Part shown: one piece after another, positions 14,791-26,054 of the stretch
How positions within the stretch are numbered: the first letter of the stretch is position 1
How the letters are laid out: the number at the start of each line of letters is the position of its first letter
From: Ptychodera flava
Taxonomy: Eukaryota; Hemichordata; Enteropneusta; Ptychoderidae
Length of the DNA: 64,000 nt
Direction: 5' to 3'
NCBI RefSeq assembly: GCF_041260155.1
Contig: NC_091929.1
Coordinates: forward strand, 42,476,244 to 42,540,243
The notes under the pieces: generated by a model
What the model was told of the DNA's origin: nothing
Database searches by the model: none
The model's input: only the letters and a program-made list of their open reading frames with translations
Made by a program: the position numbers and the translations under genes

Positions 14791-14989
14791 TCTCATGTGG
14801 TATCGGCCTTTGAGCAAAGCCTGTCCAGCATGACAAACAGACTGCAGGCATTGAGTAGCTGTGCAGATCAGAAAGATTCCGAGCTCAGAGAACTGCGAGA
14901 AACGATTGAAGCCTTGAAAAAGCAGAGTGCAGAGAGCCGACAGATGATGACTGGCGACCCAACCCTCAGAAGACCTTTCAAAGACAGAA
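14791..14989 (+). CDS. NAV: NAV exon: first coiled-coil segment
   Basis: 66 codons plus one base, in phase 0 and out phase 1. It encodes a heptad-rich helix (SFEQSL-type start, QKDSELRELRETIEALKKQ) matching the central coiled coil of NAV proteins. The acceptor follows a long CT-rich tract; the donor is GTATGT. Confidence 0.95.
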
Positions 14990-17900
14990 GTATGTACTGC
15001 CCTCTTTGTTCATGTGATGAGTACTTTTGTTTTTATGGGGGAAGTTGTGTACTGCACTCAACCTGTTTGCAATTTCCTCTCAGTATATTGTAGCCATCAG
15101 ATAATGAGTTTAAATGGAATAGTCTCACACAGAAGAGATAAAAGTAAACGATGACATCATTTGAAATCTTCCAGAAAAAATGCTAATGAGTTCTTCTAAC
15201 CTGATGTCAGTGCACTGTGGTAGTACTTGACATAAAAAATCAGATATGGATTTTATTTCAGTCAATGGCTGATTTTCAGAAGGAACTACATTTTTGTTAA
15301 CTTACAATTTTTCCCCTCATCTTCATCATCAGCTTCCTCAGAACCCAGAATAAGTCGGCAGCTATCAACAGACAGTATGTCTAGCACTACTAGTTTCACA
15401 AGTCTGTCAAGTGTTGGAAGTGTTACTGACACTGATCACATTGATGAAAAATCCAAGAAAAAGAAGAAAAGCTGGGTAAGAGAGTTATTGTCTTCAAAGA
15501 CAATCTTCTTGTAGTTTAGTTTGGATATTTCATTATGGTATATCTGACATGAGCAAATCCTTTCTGGTTGTGGTTGTCCAAGAACCAGTATCAGTGTACT
15601 TTTAAGGTAATATGCACCTCGAAAGTGAAAGACTTAAACTTTTGCTCAAACTTTCCTCAGTGAAACTTTCAACCATTCTCTTACCAAATCAAGAATAAAA
15701 ATCAGGGGTCACCGTGCAAACTTTTGTACGAGAGAGACAAATAACTTGCGATTTCTCGAGATTTGAAATCCAAAATGGCCGCCATCCCTGTGTTAATTCT
15801 ATGAGAAAAAATAAAATTTTCGATTTTTGAAAAACTAAGACGGTGAAAACTTTTCTTTCGCCAAGAGCTTCAAAATGAGCTCCCACAAGTGGTAGGTCAG
15901 AAGAAAATTGATAAAATTTGAAGGCCTGAATTTCTGTCCCCGAGGTGCGTTCTACCTTAATGGTCCCCAGCCTGGTTTGGTAGTCCCTTGTAAAGTTTTA
16001 TCATACATCTCCTAAGTTTTATCAGCATTCCATGGCCTGCTGGATCAACAGAATATGGAACAGATTGACTGAGGTACAAAATCTGGTGTCATCCAACTCT
16101 TCCAATCAGAAAATTTTATCACCTGTTTATACTATTGATGAAAAGAAATATTTTGTAATTTTGTCTGTTAATGCTTGTAAAATATTGGAAACAATTTGCT
16201 GAAAAGCTCACGTTTGTTTCAACATGTCAACTCTTTGAAAGAGGGGGGGGGGGATGTTTTTTTCTGCAAACAAAACAATCAGCAAAGAGTATTCTATTAG
16301 AAAGATAAACTAATATACTGTAGTTGTGTATAGAATTACTGTTTTCTTTCCATTGGATGTGAAAAAGATATTGTCCCTTTATCTTTAGATTAGTTTATGA
16401 GAAATTTTACTAACTATTCCCTTTGTTCTTTCAGCTGAGAACTTCCTTCAGATCACCGTTTTCCCGGAAAAAGAACAACAAGAGTGGAGCACAGACGGAT
16501 GTTGAAGATCTGGATTCAAGTCCAACGTCACCCAACTACCCTAGTAGTCCCCATGTCTGTATGAATCCATTGCTGAAGTCATCAGCATCAACATCAGCGT
16601 AAGTTACAAAACACATGCCAAGATTAGAGGATACAAACTTTTGAATACAAGAGTTTTCCTATTACCTCTGCTGTTATGACCTCTCCTGACCCCTGACACT
16701 GATGACTCCCTAGGTTACTAGCAATCAATATAAAATACTACCTGTATCCATACACCCTAAAAACAGAGGGTCTATGCTGTATCCATTAATCTTTAACCAT
16801 CCCAGTCAAAACGCCTCAGAATTATCATCTAGTTGTGTACTCTATTCATGACCCCTGACCCTGATAGCTTCCTGAGCTTCTGGTGATTAGTGCTGTATGC
16901 AGTCTGCACTGAGTAATCTTCTATCTTGTCAGTTACAACTCCTTTCCAATGATGCATGTCTTGCACACTTACATAACATGACAGACCAACTGTAACTTGA
17001 TTGATGAATTAATTTCTTTTCTTCTTCCAGGATATACGATGATGGCGGTGAGGAATCAGAATCGTTAATCGCCTTGAAGAAACAGCTGCGAGACAAAGAA
17101 ATGAAATTGACAGATATAAGATTAGAAGCTCTATCCTCGGCTCATCAACTGGACCAACTTAAAGAGAGTATGAACAAATTAAAGGTAAATATAAACTTTG
17201 ACAAAACCATTTTCTCACCCAAGCAACAGTAATTGCTGTTCATTTCTTTTGTTTTCTGTATCAAGTTTTGTTCTGTTGTGTATGCACAGTGTCCTACACT
17301 CCTTGAAAGTCCTTGGATTTCAAAGCCTCATGGAAAGTAATGGAAAAGTCCTTGAAAATTAAATTGAGTCCCGGAATTTCCTCGACAATCACTCGTCCAT
17401 GCACAATTTTCAAAAATGACGAGATGATAAGTCATGATATCGCAAAAGTGAGATATTGTGATGTGTGATGTGTTGTAAAAATGATATGTGGAAATTGAAA
17501 TGGAAATGAATCACCTATATTTCTCATTTTACACAAACTTCCTTCCATGATCTGGAGAAATTTCACTGTCTGAACTTGTACAATTTTCCCCCATTTCAGA
17601 ATGAAATGTCAACGTTAAAGCAGGAAAATGAGAGATTACAGCGGCAAGCACAGTCAAAATCTCTGGCAGCAAGTTCATCACAGCTATCAGATATTTCAAT
17701 AGCATCGTCTAAGAGAATGAGTAGAGAATCATTAGGTAAGTTTACTAGAAAATGGCAGAATACATTCAGCGAATCTGTAAATGCTTTTTGGTAGACACGT
17801 AAACTTAAATCAAAGCTTTACCAACCAGTGCTTCATGAATTGTAGTGTATCATTATTAATTATCATTGATTATCAGTATACACTGCTTGTATGGACCATA

Positions 17901-20900
17901 ATGTCGAACGGTTCCTTAAACAATGTCGCTTCCTTTTCAGATCATCACAGACTCAGCCTTGCTTCAGATCACGGTAGTTTGGGTATGTATTGCATGAATT
18001 TGTTTACGTACTTGTCTATATGCTCCTGAAAAGTCCTTGAAAATAAAATTGAGTCTTGGAAAGTGGTGGAAAATTGATAATCCACCCACAATTTTCAAAA
18101 TACAGTGTATAACAAGATGGTTAGTCCACATATTGTAACAATGATTTGTAAAATTATATATAAAATTGATATATTGTACAAATGATATTTTGAAAAAATG
18201 GTATTTTGGACCTACAAAGTCCTCAAAAGCTGTTGAAAAAATACTTGATAGTCTTCAAATTTTAACCAATTTGGTGGATCTCTGTATATGGAACAGAGGG
18301 TAAAAACTTAATTAAAAGATTAAAGAAAAAGTAAATAAAACATTAGTGCTTTGATGGAATATAACACACTAATCACACAATTTTATCAGTATAATCCTTT
18401 ACAACATACCTAGCTATGTACATATCAGAAATATCTGAATTGAAGAAAAAAATAAGGAAGATGTTTTACTGAAATGAAGCAAACCACTAACCAAATAATT
18501 TGTATTACTAGATATTCTGCTGGATGACAGCTCAGGAACAACTACAAATGGCCGCCGTGTGATAGTTGGTGTGTCTGTCGGCCATCTTGATCCCAGCAAA
18601 GCCATGGGTGCTAACGTTCAGAAGGTTTTGATTGGTACGCTCAGTATCAGCAGCAAGACAAAATGGGATGCCTTGGATAATGTAGTCAGGAGGATATTCA
18701 AAGTAAGTCAAGATGAAAATTTACACTTTCTCCAAGTCTGAGGACGTATTTCATGTCTTCATATTATAAATTTAAGGAACGAATTTCAGAGAACTCTGTG
18801 GTGTTTTGTGTAGAATGTGTAAGATGAAGACATTGTCAATAACTGACAATTGTTCGTAAAGGCTCTGTCACAAAAGCACATAGCTTTGCTAGCCACCACT
18901 GTATATGTATACCCAAGCAAAGCAAAAACAATTGTGTAAAAGTAAGAAAATGTTCATGATTTTATACATGGAAGAGTTTAGACCGATGGTTTTCAGAAGT
19001 GTCAAGCAAATTGTGGACCAGTGTTATGGGAGACCAGTTGAATCTAATATATTCTCTAAGTATTGTTTCAAAATATCACAGAAAGTAAATATTAAAAAAT
19101 ACACCTCATGTTGAAGTCCAATGGAATTGTTCAACATTTGATGATGTAAAGTCATTTAATATACTTTCTTCTTCATTTTTCAGGAGTATGTGTTGAGGAT
19201 AGATCCTGTCACAAACCTTGGTTTGAATGCAGAGGGTGTGTTTAGCTATGAAGTTGGCGAAATCCATCGAACAAAAGGTCTGTAGCTTATCGTGTAGTTC
19301 GACTTCTTATCCCATGATGTGTTCTGTTCTTCATCTTTTTTAACCCAGTGAAAGACAAATCCAGTGTCTTCTAGGGTTTTGATTTGTTCAGGAGAGCATA
19401 AACTGCCTGCGTAGGAAGTCTGTGCTATTATCACAGGCATTAGTGACATCAACCAAGGAATTTCAAAGAACAGAGTATGCTTGTCCTACAACTCAGAATT
19501 CTATTACCAAAATATTTGAACTTTAATTCATTTGAACTCCTTCCGACTTAGGCTTGCATCAGAGTTCAACAGTCTCAATACTTGAAATGTCAAAAACGGA
19601 ATGAGTTCGGAATGTTCAGCTAACGTTTTGAGGTAGATCATTTTGCAAGAATTCTCTGAATTCAAGATTCATAATTGCTCTGAATACTAACCCAAAGCTG
19701 TTTTCATCACCAGATGATGAGCCTCCGGAGTTGCTGCCATGTGGGTATTTGGTTGGTGAAAGTAACTCCATCACCATTCACCTCAAAAGTGAGTAACTTA
19801 GAATATTATTTGCAGCTTGAATCTTACCAGTTTTATAAAAAACAGTGTTTTGGGCACAACATCACCATTTATTAAAACACTTTTGAAGTATCTTAAACCT
19901 GTTCACCCCAATTCCCGGTAAACAAGTCCAAGATCACCATTGATAACAATGGGTTTGGGTAAAACCATGGTGGTGAAAGGGTTAAACCAGAACTAGCCAA
20001 AAGTTATGTATTTATCAAAACAAAACACGCCACTTTGATCAATGTCAACTTTTATACAAAGATATATTCAAAAGAGTCAGTTCCTTTATGTGGACACCAA
20101 GCACAGTTACAAAGTCTGGGCAGTGTTCATAAACACAGCAAAATATCCAAGAAGAGATTGTCACACCTGATATTTGCTGAACATGATGCAATTAGTGTGA
20201 GACAATCACATTTGTAACATATGTATTCATAAAAATATTTGACATTGTAGCTATGATTCTAATATCTGTATGTATTTTACAGATGTTTTACAGGGTAGCT
20301 GTGATGCATTAGTGTTTGAAACCTTGATTCCCAAGAGCGTGATGCAACGATACATTTCACTCTTGCTGGAACATCGGAGAATCATTCTTTGTGGACCAAG
20401 TGGTACCGGCAAAACCTACCTTGCTCAGAAATTAGCCGAACACATTGTACTAAGGTAAAGCTGAACACATTGATGAAAATGTTTTGATAAAAATTGCATT
20501 GATGAAAATGTTTTCCTAGACTGGTTCAACTAGGTTAGAAGTTGTACTGTCAATTGTTTATCACAAAAATTTAGAAATGTTTGAAAGAATATAAGATATG
20601 AAAAATGGTGCTAGGAAATTATTATATTGCTTCATAACTTCACATACATTCTCAGTTCTGATATCTAATGAAGTTGTGACCAGACAACAGGCATTTTTGA
20701 ATAGCATAGAGCATGAGTCAAAAACTTTTTATCACTAGCTACTTTCTTTTTTGCCTTGTTTACCTCAAACAGTGCTATTAAACTTAATCATCATCTATTT
20801 TACTTTTTGTGATATTCACAGAGCTGGTAAAGAACCGAGCGAGGGCTCCATTGCAACATTCAATGTTGATCACAAATCCTGCAAAGAACTGCGCCAGTAT

Positions 20901-23900
20901 CTTGCCAATATTGCAGACCAGTGTGAAAGCAAGTAAGTCACCACCAAAGTGTCTTCACCCTCATCTGGCCGTCAGTCCAATCATGCCAAGTTTGCAAATC
21001 GAGAATTTTCCCAAAATTCATTAAGTTCAAAGTTTTGTCTTCAATTAAGTTTTTTGAAAGATGTGTCTGCAACTCTCATGGACACAGTTTTATCGACATT
21101 TTAGCAATTATCATTCATCCTGCAGTCAAAACACTGTTTAAAACTTCTTTACAAATATGACCGTGAATTTCACTTGAAATATGTTGAGGCTGAACAAGTC
21201 TAAACAGACTGTCATTGATGCTACTGAGAATCATCTGTCAGTGATTCACGTCGAAATTCTTGATTCAAAAATTTACTGTTATTTGTCTTTCTGTGCAAAT
21301 ATGATTACTTGTTGTAGATTAATCTCATTACATTAAGAGTAAATAATCAAAATCAATCATTTGTTCTTAATTTAAATCATTTGTTCTCGACTTTATAACA
21401 GAGTGCAATCATTGATAACACATTGAATCATTTTTCATTTCAGTGCTAGTGACTTACCAAGCGTGATCATTCTTGACAATTTGCATCATGTTGGTTCGTT
21501 GGGTGAAGTCTTCAACGGATTCCTCAGCTGTAAATACCAAGTCTGTCCATACATCATAGGCACAATGAACCAAGCCACATGTTCCACTACAAATTTACAA
21601 CTACATCACAATTTCAGGTGAGAAAGACTTAGAACCTGCATTCGTCATTGCAAAACAGTGAAAATGATCAACAAACAGTAAAGTACAGAAAGGCAGTTAA
21701 GTTTCTGGTGTGCCATGTTAAGAGCACTGTACATTATCCTGTAGATTGCAATTGAAAAGTAGAGATGAGTAACCTGCGTAATTTTTCATCTGAGATAGAA
21801 AGGAGATGAGTAGCTAGTAATGGTAGTAGTAGCAATGGTTTTATTATGAGCATTAGTTGTCAATATATAGTGCATGAATTTAGGCCAGTGAATATCATTT
21901 GAGTTGCAACCTTTAAGAAAATTAAGCATTGTATAGTATTGTAGTTAAATAGATCAATGAAAAACTATGTAACATCTGAAATTTATTTTTGTACATTTCT
22001 TTCTGTAGATGGGTGTTATGTGCCAATCATATGGAACCAGTGAAGGGCTTCCTTGGTCGGTATTTAAGACGAAAACTTGTGGAAACTGAAGTACAGACAA
22101 GCAATCGGAATAACGATCTCAACAAAATTATTGAATGGATGCCGAAGGTCTGGCAACATCTGAACAAATTCCTTGAAACACATAATTCTTCTGATGTCAC
22201 CATTGGTCCAAGGCTTTTCCTTTCATGTCCAATCGATCTGGCTGGATCTCAGGTCTGGTTTACAGATCTCTGGAATTATTCCATTGTTCCATATCTACTG
22301 GATGCTGTCAGGGAAGGCTTACAGGTATGCTGCTGTCTTTCAAATCTCTCCTCATGTGTACAATACTTTGCATGCTTTTTATACCGGACGTCTTGTACAA
22401 CCAGATAATATTCAACCAGACAATATTGTATTCCTTTTAACAGCAGAGATACAAATGCTATAAACCACATGGTTTTAAGGACCATGTTTGTTGATACCAT
22501 TCTGTGTCATGAACAGAAAGTAGTTTATCTTTTTTCAAATAGGCAGTCAGAGAATAGGTGGAATTCACATGTCATTTCCCTTTCATCAATTCGGCCAAAT
22601 TTGCTGGAAAATATCCAGTGTAAACTCTGGAATATCTGGTCAAATTGCCTAGTCTGGCTTAAAATAAACAAACTGTACCTGAACTACTTCCACTATGGTA
22701 CACAAATCCATGTTTAGTGTCTGAAGAAGTTTTATTCAGTTAAAATGTAATAAAGGGCCCATCAAACTGAAACATCTGACTGTCTGAACAGCGTCCAGTG
22801 ATGTTGTTCTAAAGACACTCACTTAATTGTATTTACTTGTTGAATTTGTACTGTCCATCTTTCCAAAACCAAATTTTACCACAAGAAGTCAAGTGTATCA
22901 TTCACAAATGCCATCAATGAAATGAAATTTCAATTTCTTCTGTGTGTTTGTCTTTTGTTAACAGATGTATGGAAGAAAAGCCCAGTGGGAGGACCCAGCT
23001 GAGTGGGTGATTGACAGTTACCCATGGATACCGCCAACCAGCTCTGATTGGCCATCGCTGCTAAGGTTACGTCCTGAAGATGTAGGATTTGATGGCTACA
23101 GGTCGGATAGTGGAGCCAAATCAACACAGAGTGTACAGAGTGATGTCGAGGGAGATCCACTGGTGAGTTCTCGTATAGATGGTTCTCATTCTTTTTACAG
23201 ACAGAGAAACTGTAAAGTCTTGATTTTAGTCAGCTTTATGTGCCAATTGAGTCAGCTGATTTACAGATGAACACAAAATTTCCCATGGTGTTGCAAAAAT
23301 GTGTACATACTACAAGGGACAGACAGAGTTCTAAATTTGTAAACGAGAAAAGCAGTGATGATGCCGACTTTATTTATGTGATGAAATGTAAAAATATTTA
23401 TTGATACTGAAAGTGCTGCAGGGTGTAAGTTTGATGTGAAAAGTAAGTGCTGTAAAAAAGTACAGTTATTTTACGAAACTGACTGAGGACTTGACACATT
23501 GTATGATATGGCTTCTGCAAAGTTTTGCATGCTATTCAAACCACATCATATCATATTTCAGCACAAGAAAATCACAATGCTTTACACTGGCACTTATTTT
23601 TTGGCATACAAATGATCAGAAACCTTCCACATGGGCATACACTTGTCAAATTGAATGGCTTGTCTTTCCACTCCCATGCAAAGTATTTCATGAATTTATA
23701 TGCCACAATGTATATCATGTTTAAATGGAAGTTTCATGGGAAGACAAAAAAGCAAAAGACTATTTGCATTATTACATTACCAGCTTGTCTCACAACAAGT
23801 AATTTATAAAATTTATTCACCCACATATCATTACTGGTTAAGAGTAATAGTTAAACTGTAACATAACAATTAAACCATATTCATTAAACATATTGGTAAA

Positions 23901-26054
23901 GAGGTAATCTTGACGACTTTTTTGGAAGCAGTGGTTATTTCTGATGAGCGATAATTCTCCACTGGACCTAAAAAGAATGTCAAAAGTTTACCCCTTACCA
24001 TCAATATGTGTAAAGGAATATGGATGTAACCTTTAAACTTTAACACATAGACACTTCCCAGTAAGGGTCAAGGGTCAAAGGTGATAGCATCTTGGTTAAC
24101 CAATAACATTAGCCTATATATCCCATTCTCTCTTCTCTTTATCTGCCATTCACTGTGACAGCTGAGCATGTTAATGCATTTACAAGAAGCAGCCAGTTAT
24201 TCAAGTCCTCAAAGTTGTGAGAGTAATAGTAGGTATGTCTAGGGATACAACTAAACCTTGGCTCTGCATGATATGGAGATGTGACTGTCACCCATAGCTG
24301 TATAGATAATGTTGCCTGTGTTCATTTAAGCTTGTCACTTTTGTTTGTTACTGTACATGTGCAGGCACTTCCCTGTGTCTTTAGTGGAGATGTGACTGTT
24401 ACCTCAATAGAATATACACTCTTTGTTGTATCTTTGGAGATGTGACTGTTCTATAGCTGTTCAGATGATTTCCCATTGTGTGTACACTTAGGGAATGTAC
24501 TTGTTGTTTACCTACTTGTCCCTTTGTGTACATGGAGATGTGACTGTCATCAGTGGCTGTGCTCTTGTCCAGCAGTGTTTTTGCAAAAAATGTCTGCAGA
24601 GCAAAGTTGCCTCTTTTAGACAGGGTTGAACTTCGTTGAAGTAACTTTTCTTTAACCCTTTCACCACCATGGTTTGTCCCAAATCCATTGTTTTCTATGG
24701 TAAAGTTGGACCTGTATACAGGGAACTGGGGGTGAAAGGGTTAAATCATGAACATTGTTATGCCTAAATACACTGTGTCATGTTAACAGGAGAACACTGC
24801 TTTCACCTTGTTCTCAGAGTTAATGTTTGTAAATATTACAAATGCAATTTTACAAGAAAACAAATTTTCATTAAATTACTTAATTTGATAAATTAATCCA
24901 TCATAAATGCAGAAGAATATCTCATTTTTAACAGTGTATATTTTTATAAAAAAGTACATGAAGTGAATTTGCCCTGTCAAAAGTTGGCAACTTTGCATAA
25001 ATATAGTGTATTGTCCAAAGAAGAAATGCTTTGTGCATGAGCCACTGAAACCAAATGGTTGATAATGCTGATAAATGAGGTGAAATACCTCTTATTATAT
25101 TCAAACTTCTGTGTGAACAGTGTGACAATGCAGCAAGATGCATTAACTTGCTTCTCGCTGAAGTTTTTAAAGCTGTGAAGCAAGAAAAGCTATTGTACAT
25201 TGCAGGCAGCTTGAGTGATATGCATACATGCAAACGTGATTACTGCTGCATGGGGTACAGATATCAAAACAGGTGTGGCAAAAGTGATGATTAGTGGACA
25301 CACAATGTTCTGGATTAAAATGAAAGATTTCTTTAAAACCTCTGGCTAGCTAGTCAATCTGAGAACCTGGTGATAGAATGGTTGGAAGTTTCATGAAGAA
25401 AAGTTCATGCGAAAGATAAAGTCTTTCACTTTTGGGGTGCATACTACCTTAATGCAAGCGTTATTGTCCACTTATCATCATCCTGTAACAAATGCTGTTT
25501 GTACCATTGCTACAGTATTCAGTGTGTACTACATGATACATCTCCTACTGTGTTTTACCATGTATCAGCCATTCACATTATAGATATTGCTATCCAAGTG
25601 TGCTGCGGCTGTCAAAGACATTAACATACTGTAGATTGCTTGAGGGCGCTCACTCTACTCTGCCTCCATGACTTAGGGCGCCCTCAAGTGAAACTCTACA
25701 TTCACGTTATAGATAAACAAATCTTGAAGTATTACTCACTTCAGAGCATTAAATCCTCTGAATTTATCAGGTGTTAGAATCTCCCACTCATATCTTAGAA
25801 TTTCATATCCAACTTCGGTATGAAACTTTTTTTCATTAAAAATTTTTAGAAACACCACTTACTTTTTTGCCAGCCTCACAGTCACTTACAAAGTTCTTTT
25901 TCAATTTCAGCTAAATATGCTAATTAGATTGCAAGAAGCTGCCAATTACGCCACGCCACCAAGTTGCCATAGTGATAGTGATTCTTCTGGCCTTAACAGT
26001 CTACGGGCATCCCATGATGACCTCCTTGACAACTCAATTGAATCTACACTGTGA
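14791..26054 (+). CDS. NAV: Neuron navigator homologue, C-terminal half (15 exons, 5' end outside the window)
   Basis: NAV/unc-53 proteins bind microtubule plus ends and actin and steer cell migration and neurite outgrowth. Exons (all AG/GT bounded): 14791-14989, 15333-15475, 16435-16598, 17031-17184, 17600-17735, 17941-17982, 18512-18702, 19184-19277, 19714-19788, 20283-20454, 20822-20932, 21444-21617, 22009-22324, 22965-23162, 25911-26054. They join in frame to 2,313 nt, giving 770 residues plus TGA. Seen in order: coiled coil, basic KKKKKSW segment, second coiled coil (KEMKLTDIRLEALSSAHQLD), and an AAA+ domain with Walker A GPSGTGKT (residues 437-444 of this part) and Walker B VIILDN (501-506). 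The chain ends in the NAV-type tail DDLLDNSIESTL. NAV Walker B typically has Asp-Asn where many AAA+ proteins have Asp-Glu, and that is what is seen. The N-terminal part (a calponin-homology domain in vertebrate NAV2/3) must lie upstream. Identification is by recalled family similarity and is very strong. Confidence 0.97.
15333..15475 (+). CDS. NAV: NAV exon: serine-rich segment and poly-lysine motif
   Basis: In phase 1, out phase 0. It encodes a Ser/Thr-rich stretch (RQLSTDSMSSTTSFTSLSS) ending in KSKKKKKSW. Vertebrate NAVs have the same order: a Ser-rich segment, poly-Lys-Trp, then LRSSF at the start of the next exon, which here begins LRTSF. Confidence 0.95.
15602..15960. mobile_element. 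MITE, 359 bp, TTAA ends (copy 1 of the family)
   Basis: Left end TTAAGGTAATATGCACCTCG and right end CGAGGTGCGTTCTACCTTAA are inverted repeats. A full-length copy in the opposite orientation lies at 41,824-42,183 and a truncated one at 25,379-25,452. It sits in a NAV intron. The minus-strand open frame inside is shared between copies only because the DNA is shared. Confidence 0.9.
17031..17184 (+). CDS. NAV: NAV exon: second coiled coil
   Basis: In phase 2, out phase 0. It encodes LKKQLRDKEMKLTDIRLEAL followed by SSAHQLDQLKESMNKLK, a strongly conserved NAV coiled-coil block just before the AAA+ region. The next exon (17,600-17,735) continues the helix. Confidence 0.96.
17296..18240. repeat. 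Dispersed repeat, two diverged copies (about 17,296-17,480 and 18,024-18,240)
   Basis: Both copies contain AGTCCTTGAAAAT(T)AAATTGAGTC, then AATTTTCAAAA and a region rich in ATATTGTA/ATGATAT. They lie in two neighbouring NAV introns on either side of the exons at 17,600 and 17,941. No terminal repeats or ORF are visible. The span includes those exons only because the two copies flank them. Confidence 0.6.
19893..19985. mobile_element. Miniature TIR element, 93 bp, TTAA ends (copy 1)
   Basis: It begins TTAAACCTGTTCACCCC and ends GGTGGTGAAAGGGTTAA. It is the inverted counterpart of the 93 bp element at 24,652-24,744, with the same length and TTAA at the outer ends. Both lie in NAV introns. Confidence 0.8.
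20283..20454 (+). CDS. NAV: NAV exon: AAA+ Walker A (P-loop)
   Basis: In phase 1, out phase 2. It encodes a helix (YISLLLEHRRIILC) leading into GPSGTGKTYLAQKLAEHIVL, the P-loop that binds the ATP phosphates. The Walker A lysine and following threonine are present, so nucleotide binding is expected to be intact. Confidence 0.97.
21444..21617 (+). CDS. NAV: NAV exon: AAA+ Walker B
   Basis: In phase 2, out phase 2. It encodes VIILDNLHHVGSLGEVFNGF and then a conserved YIIGTMNQAT strand. The Walker B aspartate is kept; the residue after it is Asn, as in the NAV family. Confidence 0.97.
22009..22324 (+). CDS. NAV: NAV exon: C-terminal AAA+ lid region
   Basis: The longest exon in the window (105 codons plus one base, in phase 2, out phase 0). 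It encodes WVLCANHMEPVKGFLGRYLR and later GPRLFLSCPIDLAG and VWFTDLWNYSIVPYLLDAVR, all close to vertebrate NAV sequences. Confidence 0.97.
24162..24232 (+). CDS. NAV: Alternative (duplicated) NAV C-terminal exon candidate
   Basis: After an acceptor AG at 24,160-24,161 the frame reads LSMLMHLQEAASYSSPQSCE and then SNS, before a donor-like AG|GTATGT. By my alignment 14 of 23 residues match the start of the terminal exon at 25,911. It would join in phase 0 to the exon ending at 23,162. Reading through the donor stops after Arg-Tyr-Val. Splicing to 25,911 creates Ser then TAA. Either outcome removes the conserved DDLLDNSIESTL tail. A weak in-frame acceptor at 25,977-25,978 could restore it. It could be a used alternative end or a decaying exon duplicate. 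Confidence 0.65.
24275..24547. repeat. Four copies of GGAGATGTGACTGT
   Basis: The 14-mer starts at 24,275, 24,386, 24,436 and 24,534, always on the plus strand, and is followed by C or T. The sequence between copies is only weakly similar. All four lie between the two alternative NAV terminal exons. Confidence 0.85.
24652..24744. mobile_element. Miniature TIR element, 93 bp, TTAA ends (copy 2)
   Basis: It begins TTAACCCTTTCACCACCATG and ends GGGGGTGAAAGGGTTAA; the ends are inverted repeats with TTAA outermost. It is inverted relative to 19,893-19,985. Confidence 0.85.
25379..25452. mobile_element. Truncated copy of the 359 bp MITE family
   Basis: The right end GGGGTGCATACTACCTTAA and the adjoining AAAGTCTTTCACTTT match the terminal 70 or so bases of the copy at 41,824-42,183. 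The rest of the element is missing. Confidence 0.75.
25911..26054 (+). CDS. NAV: NAV terminal exon with conserved tail
   Basis: 48 codons including TGA, entering in phase 0. It encodes LNMLIRLQEAANYATPPS, a Ser/Asp-rich linker, and DDLLDNSIESTL at the C-terminus, the hallmark NAV ending. The acceptor has a good pyrimidine tract (TTCTTTTTCAATTTCAG). Confidence 0.97.
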   Translation, partial: LNMLIRLQEAANYATPPSCHSDSDSSGLNSLRASHDDLLDNSIESTL

